64,000 nucleotides of DNA from Chitinophaga sp. S165. GTDB lineage: Bacteria; Bacteroidota; Bacteroidia; Chitinophagales; Chitinophagaceae. The DNA lies in contig NZ_QGTG01000003.1 of the NCBI RefSeq assembly GCF_003182155.1, positions 248,001-312,000 of the forward strand, given 5' to 3'. The position numbers were made by a program, and so were the translations under genes. Below the pieces are notes generated by a model. That model searched no databases. It had not been told where the DNA came from and was given only the letters and a program-made list of their open reading frames with translations. Shown piece after piece: positions 53,672-63,232 of the stretch (within the stretch, counting starts at the first letter, position 1; each line of letters opens with the position of its first letter).

Positions 53672-53774
53672 GTAAAAGATAAGATTATCCGCTCCCCAAA
53701 CATCGAAGCCGGTCATCCCAATTCCAGCTACGCCTGTCGTTATTTTCCTTAATTTCTGGGAAAGCTTCCACGAC

Positions 53775-55475
53775 ATGATAAACTTAAACGGCAGCGCAAA
53801 AGCTGCGAACACCTATGACGCCATTGTGATCGGCTCCGGGATCAGTGGAGGATGGGCCGCCAAAGAATTGTGTGAGAAGGGATTAAAAGTATTGATGCTT
53901 GAAAGAGGACGCCGGCTCGAGCACATAAAGGACTATACCAATGCCACAAAAGCCCCCTGGGAAGTACAGCATCGCGGTATGCTGACTACGCTGCAGACGG
54001 CGGAACACCCTTACCTCATCAGGGAAAGACCGTACAATGAATTCAACGAAAGTTACTGGTTAAAGGACAAGGATAGTCCTTATGTAGAAAAGAAACGCTT
54101 CGACTGGACAAGGCCTGATATTGTCGGCGGTCGTTCCATCATGTGGGGAAGAGGCTCTCTCCGCCTTAGTGAGATGGACTTTGAAGCGAATGCAAAAGAA
54201 GGTATAGGCATAGACTGGCCTATCCGGTATAAAGATATCGCTCCCTGGTACGATCATGTAGAAGCATTCGCAGGTATCAGCGGACAGGCGGAAGGACTGC
54301 CTCAATTGCCCGATGGCGTATTCCAGCCGCCTATGGAGATGAACTGCCTGGAAAAGGCCGTTAAAGGACGTATAGAGGCCGCTTTTCCCGGTCGTAAGAT
54401 GACGATGTACCGTACGGCTAACCTGACACAACCGATCGGAGAAAGAGGCTCCTGTCAGTATCGTGACCGGTGCGCCCGCGGATGTCCTTTCGGTGCATAT
54501 TTCAGTACACAGTCGTCTACCTTGCCCGCTGCTGTGAAGACAGGCAATCTAACCCTGCGTCCCGATAGCATCGTGAACTCACTCATCTATGATGATAACA
54601 AAGGAAAGGTGAGCGGTGTACGGGTAATTGATAAACACACAAAAGAGATGACGGAGTATTACGCCCGGATCTTCTTCCTCAATGCATCGGCCCTGGGCAG
54701 CACTTTTTTATTGCTGAACTCTACTTCGAACAGGTTCCCCAATGGACTGGGAAATGATCATGGGATACTTGGACATTACCTGATGGACCACCATTTTCAT
54801 GCAGGCGCCAGCGCTACCTCAGAAGAGTTCCGGGACATGTACTATACCGGGCAGCGGCCTGCCGGTTTCTATATTCCCCGTTTCAGAAATGTAGGGTCTG
54901 ACAAACGCAGTTACCTCCGTGGTTTTGGATACAGTGGTTTCAGTGGCCGTGGCAGCTGGGCCAGGGGAATAGCCGAACTAGGGGTAGGAGCAGCCTTTAA
55001 AGATTACTTGTCAGAACCGGGGCATTGGCAGATAGGGCTGATGGGCTTCGGAGAATGTTTGCCTTACTATGATAACGTTGTCACCCTTGATCATAGTGTA
55101 AAAGACGCATGGGGGCAACCTGTGTTGCAATTCAATTGTGAGTTCAGGGAAAACGAGATACAGATGCGCCGGGATATGGACCAGGATGCCGTCGATATGC
55201 TGGAAGCCGCCGGATTAAAAAATGTGACGCCCTTCAAACGCGATTCCTATCCTGGTATGGCCATTCATGAAATGGGAACAGCGCGTATGGGAAATGATCC
55301 CGCTACATCTATGCTCAACAAATGGAACCAGGTGCATAGCGTGAAGAATGTCTTTGTGACGGATGGTGCTTGTATGACCTCTTCTGCCTGTCAAAATCCC
55401 TCCCTGACCTATATGGCATTAACAGCACGTGCAGCTGATCATGCTGTAAAAGAACTGAAACGGATGTCGTTGTAA
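53775..55475 (+). CDS. GMC family FAD-dependent oxidoreductase
   Basis: A 566-residue flavoprotein of the GMC family. The dinucleotide motif AIVIGSGISGGWAAKEL opens the sequence; WTRPDIVGGRSIMWGRGS and the cysteine stretch CQYRDRCARGCPFGAYFSTQ follow. The C-terminal HEMGTARMGNDP and CQNPSLTYMALTARAADH contain the usual substrate-site residues. This group, related to gluconate 2-dehydrogenase and fructose/sorbosone dehydrogenase large subunits, oxidises sugars or polyols. The usual small-subunit partner is not adjacent. No signal peptide is visible; the N-terminus is short. Substrate unknown. Confidence 0.88.
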   Translation: MINLNGSAKAANTYDAIVIGSGISGGWAAKELCEKGLKVLMLERGRRLEHIKDYTNATKAPWEVQHRGMLTTLQTAEHPYLIRERPYNEFNESYWLKDKDSPYVEKKRFDWTRPDIVGGRSIMWGRGSLRLSEMDFEANAKEGIGIDWPIRYKDIAPWYDHVEAFAGISGQAEGLPQLPDGVFQPPMEMNCLEKAVKGRIEAAFPGRKMTMYRTANLTQPIGERGSCQYRDRCARGCPFGAYFSTQSSTLPAAVKTGNLTLRPDSIVNSLIYDDNKGKVSGVRVIDKHTKEMTEYYARIFFLNASALGSTFLLLNSTSNRFPNGLGNDHGILGHYLMDHHFHAGASATSEEFRDMYYTGQRPAGFYIPRFRNVGSDKRSYLRGFGYSGFSGRGSWARGIAELGVGAAFKDYLSEPGHWQIGLMGFGECLPYYDNVVTLDHSVKDAWGQPVLQFNCEFRENEIQMRRDMDQDAVDMLEAAGLKNVTPFKRDSYPGMAIHEMGTARMGNDPATSMLNKWNQVHSVKNVFVTDGACMTSSACQNPSLTYMALTARAADHAVKELKRMSL

Positions 55476-55481
55476 ATAAAA

Positions 55482-55502
55482 GGAGCAGGTGATGCCTGCT
55501 CC
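55482..55502 (-). terminator. terminator of the 55512 lipoprotein gene
   Basis: GGAGCAGG/CCTGCTCC (8-bp arms, 5-base loop) with TTTTATTTA on the minus strand, 10 bp beyond the lipoprotein stop. It may also stop plus-strand transcription from the GMC gene. Confidence 0.75.
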
Positions 55503-55511
55503 TCCTGTATC

Positions 55512-55973
55512 TTAACGGATCCGCACGTATGTTTCTATGATCTCGTGATTGATGTTCAGACTATCGATCTTCTCAATACCATTCTGGATGATCGTATCCT
55601 TTTTGATCTGCATAACGAAGGAGAAATCTTTGTCTTCCCATTCCCTGTAAGTACAATATTCCAGATGCTCGCTGTATACATCATTCACTAGTGTATAGGT
55701 ACCGCTGCCGGAACCATATACTGCCGGTGAATCAGCACCATGTTTAAGGTCGTGGGTGAAGAATGCGAAGTAGCTGTCATTAAATATTTTGATGGTTTCC
55801 TGTCCGGCGACAGGAGCAGTAATAGTCGTGTCTTTATTTTCGACAGACTTAGCGCTGATCAGTTTCCAGGTGCCGTTTAAGGGTGACGTGGTCGTTGCTG
55901 CCGAAGGTCCTTTTTTCTCGTTGCAGGATAGCAATGACGCCACTGCAATGGCGATAAGCGGAATATATTTCAT
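55512..55973 (-). CDS. lipocalin-like lipoprotein of unknown function
   Basis: A 153-residue lipoprotein: lipobox Cys17 (IAVASLLSC), then LNGTWKLISAKSVENKD, a lipocalin-type W-x-L opening, and strands FNDSYFAFFTH, GSGTYTLVNDVYSE. It ends in ETYVRIR as in DUF4488-like lipocalin domains. Small ligand or stress role unknown. Convergent with GMC; own terminator. Confidence 0.72.
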   Translation of the reverse strand: MKYIPLIAIAVASLLSCNEKKGPSAATTTSPLNGTWKLISAKSVENKDTTITAPVAGQETIKIFNDSYFAFFTHDLKHGADSPAVYGSGSGTYTLVNDVYSEHLEYCTYREWEDKDFSFVMQIKKDTIIQNGIEKIDSLNINHEIIETYVRIR

Positions 55974-56150
55974 GGATTGAGATGATTTAGTATCAAATAT
56001 AGCGAATGGGGTAAAATCTTCACAGGAAAGATCAATTATTCACAGGAAATGTATACAGTTATCTATGATCATCTTATCCAGTAGTACGGCTTTCGTTTGA
56101 TAAGGCCGGTTAAGAAGGGCAACGGCACAGTTTTTAGGTTACATAAAGGT

Positions 56151-56894
56151 ATGATTATGACTGACGAACAAAAGCGCGAGGCGCATTCTTTCTATCATGA
56201 AGCTTTATCCATCCTGCTTGAAAGCGGCAATGATTTTCTGCTGGGCGGAGGCTTTGCCTTATTTCAGTATACTGGTCTTTTCCGGGACACCAAAGACCTC
56301 GATATATTTTGTACCCCCACGCAATACCCCGGACTAATGAAGTTATTTGCTGCCCACGGGTATGAGATCGTATTAACAGATGTACGCTGGTTAGCTAAAG
56401 TCTTCAAAGGAGAGTACTACATAGATATCATTTTCAACAGCACGAATAATATCTGCATAGTAGATGAGAGCTGGTACCAGCACGCTGTGCCCGTAGTCTT
56501 TATGGGACTGCCGGTCAGGCTGATAGCCCCTGAAGAACTGATCTGGAGTAAGGTCTTTATACAAAACCGGGAACGGTTTGATGGAGCGGACGTTAATCAT
56601 GTTATGCTGCGGTATGGCAAACAGCTGGACTGGAAACGGCTGTTGCATCGCTGTGATCCTTACTGGCACCTGTTGCTGTCACAGTTGTTGAATTTCCAGT
56701 TTGTATATCCGGCCGACTATGCAGAGATCATTCCCCGCTGGTTGTTCGATGAGCTGATGCAACGGGCGCATGAACAGTATGAGCTGCCCCCATGTCAGGA
56801 AAAGGTATGCAGAGGGCCACTGATAGATCAGACACAATATGCAGTCGACATAGCTGAATGGCATTATAAAGGAATGACAATAAAAACGGTTTAA
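56151..56894 (+). CDS. nucleotidyltransferase-fold protein paired with a metallophosphoesterase
   Basis: A 247-residue cytosolic protein of the MNT/AbiEii-type nucleotidyltransferase group. LLGGGFALFQYTGLFRDTKD contains the glycine loop, followed by the acidic DLDIF motif. A third acidic position in YYIDIIFN and IAPEELIWSKVFIQNR complete the pattern. A C-terminal helical part is family-specific. Start ATG 56151 has AAAGG before it; a TTG at 56097 extends the frame. Its stop overlaps the start of the phosphoesterase gene (TAATG), so translation is coupled. It may transfer a nucleotide to a target that the partner removes (inference). Confidence 0.75.
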   Translation: MIMTDEQKREAHSFYHEALSILLESGNDFLLGGGFALFQYTGLFRDTKDLDIFCTPTQYPGLMKLFAAHGYEIVLTDVRWLAKVFKGEYYIDIIFNSTNNICIVDESWYQHAVPVVFMGLPVRLIAPEELIWSKVFIQNRERFDGADVNHVMLRYGKQLDWKRLLHRCDPYWHLLLSQLLNFQFVYPADYAEIIPRWLFDELMQRAHEQYELPPCQEKVCRGPLIDQTQYAVDIAEWHYKGMTIKTV

Positions 56895-57637
56895 TGATGG
56901 ATGCTGAAAACAAAAAAGTGCGCGTTGCCGCTGTTGCTGATATCCATGTAACAGATACGGACAAGAATAAATGGGCGGAATATTTCAAAGAAGTATCCCG
57001 TAAGGCGGATGTATTACTTATCTGCGGTGACCTGACAAACACCGGCGATGAAAGTGAAGCACAAGTACTATGCGATGAACTGAAGTCGTGTACGATACCG
57101 GTAGTGGCCGTATTAGGCAATCATGACTATGAAAAAGGCCGGCAGAAACTGATCAGGCAAACATTGCAGAATGAACAGGTACACATCCTCGACGGAGAAG
57201 CTGTAGTGATAGAAGGTGTCGGGTTTGCAGGCGTGAAAGGCTTTGGCGGCGGTTTTGATAACTACATGCTGTCGATGTTCGGTGAAGATGCGATGAAAGC
57301 ATTCGTGCAGGAAGCCGTTGATGAAGCATTGCATCTGGACAGGGCGCTTGCCAGAATAGATCAGCAACATGAGCACCTGAAAAAAATTGCTATACTGCAT
57401 TATGCGCCTATGCTGGAAACAGTGATAGGAGAGCCGGAACCTATCTTTCCTTTTCTCGGATCTTCAAGATTGGCGGAACCATTGATCCGCCGGCAGGTAG
57501 CAGCTGTTTTTCACGGACATGCACATATGGGTACGCTGGAGGGAACACTGACTGGTGGCGTGAAAGTGTTTAATGTTGCAAAGCCGGTTTTATTGAAAGC
57601 GGGATATGAAGTCCCATTCTATATAATGGAAATATAA
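56894..57637 (+). CDS. calcineurin-like metallophosphoesterase
   Basis: A 247-residue two-metal phosphoesterase with complete motifs: Asp16-x-His18 (VADIHVTD), Asp46 in ICGDLTNTGDE, Asn76-His77-Asp78 in VLGNHDYE, His169 in ILHYAP, and the GHAH-type motif at His207/His209/His211 (VFHGHAHMG). Cytosolic. It overlaps the nucleotidyltransferase stop by one base. Together they resemble a writer/eraser pair for a nucleotide modification or a small nucleotide pathway; neither substrate is known. Confidence 0.9.
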   Translation: MMDAENKKVRVAAVADIHVTDTDKNKWAEYFKEVSRKADVLLICGDLTNTGDESEAQVLCDELKSCTIPVVAVLGNHDYEKGRQKLIRQTLQNEQVHILDGEAVVIEGVGFAGVKGFGGGFDNYMLSMFGEDAMKAFVQEAVDEALHLDRALARIDQQHEHLKKIAILHYAPMLETVIGEPEPIFPFLGSSRLAEPLIRRQVAAVFHGHAHMGTLEGTLTGGVKVFNVAKPVLLKAGYEVPFYIMEI

Positions 57638-57816
57638 TTACCCTGATAAAATAGAACGATAGGACTTCACTGCCCTGATGCTACAGTGGAAGCGGGTATC
57701 TACTGTTAAAAGTAATATATTATGATAAATACTATGTCTTGTTTTCTCCATTTTATCTTTATTAAATTGTGAAATCTACCAAAACATTTATATATTTATT
57801 CAAGACAAGAATAGCA

Positions 57817-57849
57817 ACCAGAATCTAATCATTAAACGACCAGAATCTA
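57817..57849. repeat. two direct repeats ACCAGAATCTA 22 bp apart
   Basis: ACCAGAATCTA at 57817-57827 and 57839-57849, exactly 22 bp apart (two helical turns). A shorter ACGACC repeat flanks the second copy. The layout resembles paired activator sites upstream of susC. Confidence 0.45.
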
Positions 57850-58040
57850 TTACGACCAACACGCTGTTGTGGTGATGTTACATTAGCTTGGAAAACCCAG
57901 GTACTATGCCTGATTTTAGTATTGACTTTTGTGGTGAACAGATGCTTTGAAAGTGGCTGTGCAGTTTTATAATTGCCACTTAACCTATTTATTTTTTGTC
58001 ACTTGAATTAAAAGATAAGCAAATTATCTAAGGGGAATGT

Positions 58041-58065
58041 TATGTACTGAATAAAGCGGTACATA
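58041..58065. promoter_or_regulatory. inverted repeat TATGTAC/GTACATA in susC leader
   Basis: Seven-base arms (58041-58047 and 58059-58065) with an 11-base loop, about 125 bp before the susC start. Could be a leader hairpin or an operator. Confidence 0.35.
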
Positions 58066-58189
58066 CAGGCTTTGTTATTTGGTGCTGCGCCCTTATGGTG
58101 CGGCAGTGGACCGTATTGTACCTATTATTGCCCGGCTTCCCTCTACACGACTGATTACACGGTTAACTGTAATACTTTAAATCACAACT

Positions 58190-61100
58190 ATGAGAAAGAA
58201 AACGCTATTATGCCTGCTGGTATTGCTATGCCATGTCTTTGTCAGCACACTCAATGCCCAAACTACGGCAAAGATCACCGGGACCGTGTCCGACGAATCA
58301 GGGGCGCCTCTCCCAGGTACAAGTATCAAAATAAAAGGAGGAGGAGGTACTGTAACAGATGGAAACGGCGCATTTGTGATCAATGCGGAAAAAGGCCGTA
58401 CGCTAATATTTACAGCTATTGGTTATGAAACGAAAGAAGTAACTGTTAACGGGCCTACACTTCATGTTATATTAGGAGTGGACAAGAAGATATTATCCGA
58501 AGTGGTAATTACCGGTGTGGGTACTGCAACGAGTAAACGTAAACTGGGCATCTCTGTAGAATCGGTTACTGCTGAGAAATTGGTGAATGGCCCATCTACC
58601 AGTATTGATCAGGCTTTGATCGGTAAGATCCCCGGTGCACAGATCTCTTCTGTGAGCGGTAACCCCGGCGATCCTGTCAACATTCTGCTAAGAGGCGTTA
58701 ACACAGTACAGAATGGTACCAAACCACTGATCATGCTGGATGGTGTACAGGTGTCTGCAACAGATCTCAACTCACTTGATCTCAGTAATGTGGAAAGGAT
58801 AGAAGTAGTGCAGGGCGCTGCATCCGCTTCTATGTACGGTGCGCAGGGTGCAAATGGTGTAATGCAGATCTTCACAAAAAAAGGAAAGCGCGGCCCCATT
58901 GCTGTTACTTATTCTACAAATTATGCAGCAAACAGTTATATCAACAGCGGGCACGTTGAAAAGGCACGCTTGCACCCTTATATGACCGATGCAAACAATA
59001 ATATAATTGATGCTTCCGGTAATATACTGCAATACACTGATCTGGGCGGCATTGAAGGTATATCGTATGCCTACGGGGGAGCTACCCGTTACGGTATGCT
59101 CGATCCGAGGAATATTGCTGATAAACCTTACAATGCCAACCTGAAATATTATGATCACTTTAAACAGGTGTTCCAGACAGGTACTTCCTGGAATAATAAC
59201 CTTAGTATTTCCGGTGCTTCCGACAAGTCTGACTTCTCTCTTGGTATAGCCAACAATCATACGGTAAGCCCTGTAATGAAAAATGGCTATGTAGACAGGT
59301 CTAACCTGACTGCTAATTTAGGAACGGAACTCTTCAAAGGATTCAAGCTTCGTTCCATTACACAGGTGATCTATACGAAGAATACAACCGTTCCCGGTTT
59401 AGGCGGTGCTGGCGGTTACCTGTATGGTAAAGGGAATACAGCAGGTAAAAATGATAACATCTTCAGCTTTCTTAATACTTCGCCTTTCTTTGACCTGACA
59501 GCAAAAATGGCTGATGGTAATTCACCCGCGTTCCAGACGGCCGATTTCTTAAGTATCAATGCCTTCAATCCCTATTTCGTAAAACAGTATGCCAGCGGAT
59601 TGGATAACAAGGTAGATATCGTGCAGAGCTTTAATGCCAACTTACAGGTAAACCGTTTCCTGGAGCTTGATGCAAAATATGGCATCAACTACAGAACGGA
59701 AAAAGCGACCTGGACCTACCGTAACCAGACGCAGAACGCGAATACCATGTACTATGATGCATGGGCGTTCCAGTTTGCTAATGATGCCACGGGAGAAATA
59801 GACAACTGGAACTATAATACCACCTTTCAGAACTTCCTGGGAAGCGCGTATATCAGAACGGACTTTGAGAAAGATTTTAACATTAATCTGCCTGTCCAGA
59901 CCACTACACAGGTTTCTTTCGACTATAGAAAGAACAAATACAAAGAGGAAGACGTGTATGGCCTCGGATTACCACTTTCTCCACCGGTGAATATATCAAC
60001 TGCCAAACAGTTATTTGTAGCGCCTTATTCCACTACTACGAAAACGACTGGTAACTACGAGGAATCCTTTATTACTTATGGTTACCTGATCAATCAAAAG
60101 ATCGACTTTGGCGATTACGGTGGCATAGGCGGCGGCTTCAGAAGTGACTGGTCTTCTGCTTTCGGAAGCGGTGCTTCGCCTTTCACATTCCCCAATGCCT
60201 TCGGTTATATCCTTCCTTCTTCCTTTGACTTCTGGGGCGAAAAGCTGGAAAGCGCCATACCTTACTTCAAGCTGAGAGTAGCATATGGTGAAGCGGGTAT
60301 ACAACCAGGCCCTTTTGACAGATATCCTACTCTTGACCAGAATACGATCGGTTCGGATGTCGTGTATTCTGTGCCTGTTACGGGACAGAATGCAGGCCTA
60401 CAGGTAGAAGTGTCTAAAGAACTTGAAGCCGGTACAGACCTTACCTTCAACGCAGGCAAAGGTAAATGGCTGAATAGTATTAACGCCTCTTTTACTTACT
60501 GGAAACGTAAGAGTGAAAATGTGATCTACACCGTGAGTGCGCCACTTTCTTCCGGTGCTACAGGTATCCTCAATAATGCGATCAATATGTCTTCTGATGG
60601 TATTCAGCTGCAGTTGAACCTGCCTGTATATCACAGCAAGAACTTTAACTGGGATTTTACTACAAACTTCAGCCGGCAAACATCTAAAATTGACAGGATC
60701 AACGGCGGAGCAGATATCATTCTGACCTCCCAGGCAGGCAGTACGGCATTGGTGTTGACCGCAGGACAAAAGATCGGACAGATCTACGGTTATAAGGCAC
60801 TGACAAGTCTGAACGCCACCAATAAGAACGGAACAAAATATATCTCAGAACAGGATGCGGGCAAGTATCAACTGGTGGAAGGACGTGTGGTGGATACAGC
60901 CACCCGTAGTATCCAGTTCTCTTCTGAAGCATATCCGCTGGGTGATCCTAATCCTAAGTTCAATGCATCTTTTATCAGTGGCTTTGGCATTAAGGATTTC
61001 CTGACATTCTCCTTCCAGTTTGACTGGATATATGGTAGTCATTTGTACAATCAAACAAAAGAATGGATGTACAGGGATGGTATCCACGGAGACTTTGCAA

Positions 61101-61471
61101 AGCCCGTTACCATTAATGGTGTTACAGCCGCTTATACTGCTTACTATGGCAGTGCTTATAGTTCTGCATGGGGTAGTTTATATGGCCCGGGTAACAATGC
61201 TACCAAGGATTATTTCTACGAAGACGCCTCTTTCCTGCGACTGCGTAACGTCTCTGTAGGATTTGACTTTGCAAAGGTCATGAAGATAAAGTACTTCAAT
61301 AAACTGCAGCTGGTACTGACGGGCAGGAATATCCTGACGGTTACCAACTATACAGGATATGATCCTGAAGTAAGCTCTGGTGCCGTGAACTCTTCTTTCG
61401 ACAGGGGGATAGACAACAGTACTATACCGAACCTCAAATCATATGCAGTCGGCTTAAACGTAGGATTCTAA
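58190..61471 (+). CDS. SusC/RagA family TonB-linked outer-membrane importer
   Basis: A 1093-residue importer without an STN domain: signal peptide ending STLNAQ, carboxypeptidase-like domain (ITGTVSDESGAPLPGTSIKI), TonB-proximal SEVVITGVGTATSKRKLG, plug (PLIMLDGVQVSATDLN; IEVVQGAASASMYGAQGANG) and a beta-barrel ending LKSYAVGLNVGF. The gene stop overlaps the next ATG (TAATG). No enzyme or regulator is adjacent, so the substrate cannot be inferred; such orphan pairs may import peptides or glycans. Confidence 0.95.
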   Translation: MRKKTLLCLLVLLCHVFVSTLNAQTTAKITGTVSDESGAPLPGTSIKIKGGGGTVTDGNGAFVINAEKGRTLIFTAIGYETKEVTVNGPTLHVILGVDKKILSEVVITGVGTATSKRKLGISVESVTAEKLVNGPSTSIDQALIGKIPGAQISSVSGNPGDPVNILLRGVNTVQNGTKPLIMLDGVQVSATDLNSLDLSNVERIEVVQGAASASMYGAQGANGVMQIFTKKGKRGPIAVTYSTNYAANSYINSGHVEKARLHPYMTDANNNIIDASGNILQYTDLGGIEGISYAYGGATRYGMLDPRNIADKPYNANLKYYDHFKQVFQTGTSWNNNLSISGASDKSDFSLGIANNHTVSPVMKNGYVDRSNLTANLGTELFKGFKLRSITQVIYTKNTTVPGLGGAGGYLYGKGNTAGKNDNIFSFLNTSPFFDLTAKMADGNSPAFQTADFLSINAFNPYFVKQYASGLDNKVDIVQSFNANLQVNRFLELDAKYGINYRTEKATWTYRNQTQNANTMYYDAWAFQFANDATGEIDNWNYNTTFQNFLGSAYIRTDFEKDFNINLPVQTTTQVSFDYRKNKYKEEDVYGLGLPLSPPVNISTAKQLFVAPYSTTTKTTGNYEESFITYGYLINQKIDFGDYGGIGGGFRSDWSSAFGSGASPFTFPNAFGYILPSSFDFWGEKLESAIPYFKLRVAYGEAGIQPGPFDRYPTLDQNTIGSDVVYSVPVTGQNAGLQVEVSKELEAGTDLTFNAGKGKWLNSINASFTYWKRKSENVIYTVSAPLSSGATGILNNAINMSSDGIQLQLNLPVYHSKNFNWDFTTNFSRQTSKIDRINGGADIILTSQAGSTALVLTAGQKIGQIYGYKALTSLNATNKNGTKYISEQDAGKYQLVEGRVVDTATRSIQFSSEAYPLGDPNPKFNASFISGFGIKDFLTFSFQFDWIYGSHLYNQTKEWMYRDGIHGDFAKPVTINGVTAAYTAYYGSAYSSAWGSLYGPGNNATKDYFYEDASFLRLRNVSVGFDFAKVMKIKYFNKLQLVLTGRNILTVTNYTGYDPEVSSGAVNSSFDRGIDNSTIPNLKSYAVGLNVGF

Positions 61472-61494
61472 TGGTTACTAAAAAAGAGAAAATT

Positions 61495-63174
61495 ATGATC
61501 AGTAATAAATACATTTCGGGACTTTTGGGGATCTTTCTTTTATGCAGTGTTTTTGCCTGCAAGAAAGAATTGAATGTAGGTAACCCCAACCTGCCTACGG
61601 TAGATGAAAATGTAAAAGACGAATCGGGTATCGTCGCACTGGCTGTCGGTGCGGTGTATATAAACGGTTTTCAGAAAGGCGATACCTGGCTGGGAGACAG
61701 TTACTTTTCTTTGCCTTATGGTTACAGTGAACTGCTGGCCGATGTGATAGGCGCACAGGCTTCTAATCAGTTGGTCAGTACTATCAGCATACCGGAATAT
61801 TTTGTATTGGATAACAATACAAAGGTCACTACTTCTATCTCCAATATCAGTCAGTTAAGAGCTAACAACACACGTGCGCAAACAGGTTCAGGGTACAATC
61901 CGCTATACTATCAGTGGTTGAATATGTATGCGCTGAATGGCGCCTGTAATAAGGTGCTGAGCGTGGTTGACAATATCCCTTTTACAGGAGATGCAACAAC
62001 GAAGAGCAACACGATCAAAGCCTGGTGTTACTGGTGGAAAGCATATGCATATGCCTCAATAGGTTCTATGTATTATGCAGGATTGATCGTTGATCAGGAT
62101 GGAGTGATCGGTAATAAATATGTTGTGAAAGATTCTGTCATAGCTGCTTCTGACAAATACCTGCATATGGCTGCTGATATATTATCGACTGGTATTTCCA
62201 GCTCCGGTGACTATGCAGCGGTACTGGGAAGACTTATCCCATCTTTCTGCCAGGTAGGCAAAGGCGGTGTGCTGACAACCGATATGTGGCGCAGGAATAT
62301 CAATACGATGTTGGCCAGGAATATCCTTGTGAACAAACTGGCTCCATTTGTAAACGGGAATCCGGATGCAGTGATCACAAAATCATCCACAAGTGTAATG
62401 ACAGCTGCCGATTGGAACGAAGTACTGGCCCTTGTAACGAATGGCATCAGGGATAATGATTTTGTGTTTACCGGTAGAAGCGCCCCGGCTAACGGTTTCT
62501 TTACTGCGGATGGTGGTACCGTAGCTGCGCTGACCACAGGAGTGAACACGTCCACTACATTCAGGCTGAGCGAGCGTTTTGTACAGAACCTCAGGGCTGA
62601 TGACAAACGACTGGCCAATAATTTCAATACAGCCACCAAATACCTGGATGATCTTACTTTCGGTACCCGTTACAGTATCATAGATGGCGGAGCAGGCGCC
62701 AGTGGAGTATATGTATACGGCGCAAAGACGACGGGAAGTTATGAACTGTATATAGGCCCCAGCTATGAAGAGAATGCCCTGATGCTGGCAGAGGCTAACA
62801 TCCGCCTGGGCAATATTGAAGAGGGACTTGGTTATATCGATGATGTGAGGAACTATATGGGAGCAGGAGTGACAGCAGTATCAGGTACGGGGCTTACGAA
62901 AGCAGCTGCATTAAAAGAACTGGTGATGGAAAGAAGAGCGGCGCTTGTATTCAGAGGATTGTCATTTTACGATAACCGCAGATGGGGATGGACATACGAT
63001 ATCAGTAACGGAGGAGGCAGTTATAATAATACCTTCCTGACTGCTGCCAGTGCTGTGAATACGAATGTCACCATCAATTATAATTTCCTGGATTACTGGG
63101 ATGTGCCGGCAGATGAAGTAGATATAAATCCCCCGGGAGAAGGAAGCGTACCAACGAAAAATCCTAACTTCTAG
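61495..63174 (+). CDS. SusD/RagB family outer-membrane lipoprotein
   Basis: A 559-residue lipoprotein partner of the preceding SusC. Lipobox Cys22 (LLCSVFAC) when started at ATG 61495; the frame also opens at 61471, overlapping the susC stop, and the longer start is possible. TPR-like segments (TIKAWCYWWKAYAYASIGSM), EENALMLAEANIRLGNIEEG and MERRAALVFRGLSFYDNRRW are the SusD signatures. Ends just before a bidirectional terminator. Confidence 0.93.
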   Translation: MISNKYISGLLGIFLLCSVFACKKELNVGNPNLPTVDENVKDESGIVALAVGAVYINGFQKGDTWLGDSYFSLPYGYSELLADVIGAQASNQLVSTISIPEYFVLDNNTKVTTSISNISQLRANNTRAQTGSGYNPLYYQWLNMYALNGACNKVLSVVDNIPFTGDATTKSNTIKAWCYWWKAYAYASIGSMYYAGLIVDQDGVIGNKYVVKDSVIAASDKYLHMAADILSTGISSSGDYAAVLGRLIPSFCQVGKGGVLTTDMWRRNINTMLARNILVNKLAPFVNGNPDAVITKSSTSVMTAADWNEVLALVTNGIRDNDFVFTGRSAPANGFFTADGGTVAALTTGVNTSTTFRLSERFVQNLRADDKRLANNFNTATKYLDDLTFGTRYSIIDGGAGASGVYVYGAKTTGSYELYIGPSYEENALMLAEANIRLGNIEEGLGYIDDVRNYMGAGVTAVSGTGLTKAAALKELVMERRAALVFRGLSFYDNRRWGWTYDISNGGGSYNNTFLTAASAVNTNVTINYNFLDYWDVPADEVDINPPGEGSVPTKNPNF

Positions 63175-63194
63175 ATACACTTTCAAATGTTATA

Positions 63195-63232
63195 AAAATA
63201 AAAGTCTGTTGAATTCAACGGACTTTTATTTT
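63195..63232. terminator. bidirectional terminator, near-perfect 38-bp palindrome
   Basis: AAAATAAAAGTCTGTTGAA is followed by its reverse complement with a single wobble position; the centre is GAA/TTC at 63213/63214. It separates susD (plus) from the PAS protein gene (minus), touching the latter's stop codon. Confidence 0.85.

Larger units (their letters stand above)
57638..58189. other. long leader region upstream of the third susC
   Basis: About 550 bp without a credible gene. A 72-119-codon plus frame (58072-58428) overlaps the susC start and is a shadow. The stretch holds direct repeats at 57817-57849 and an inverted repeat at 58041-58065. I found no convincing -33/-7 pair. Confidence 0.5.

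Noticed and set aside
58072..58428. 118-codon plus frame overlapping the third susC start
   Set aside because: Runs out of frame through the susC signal peptide; composition is not protein-like (Cys/Tyr-rich).
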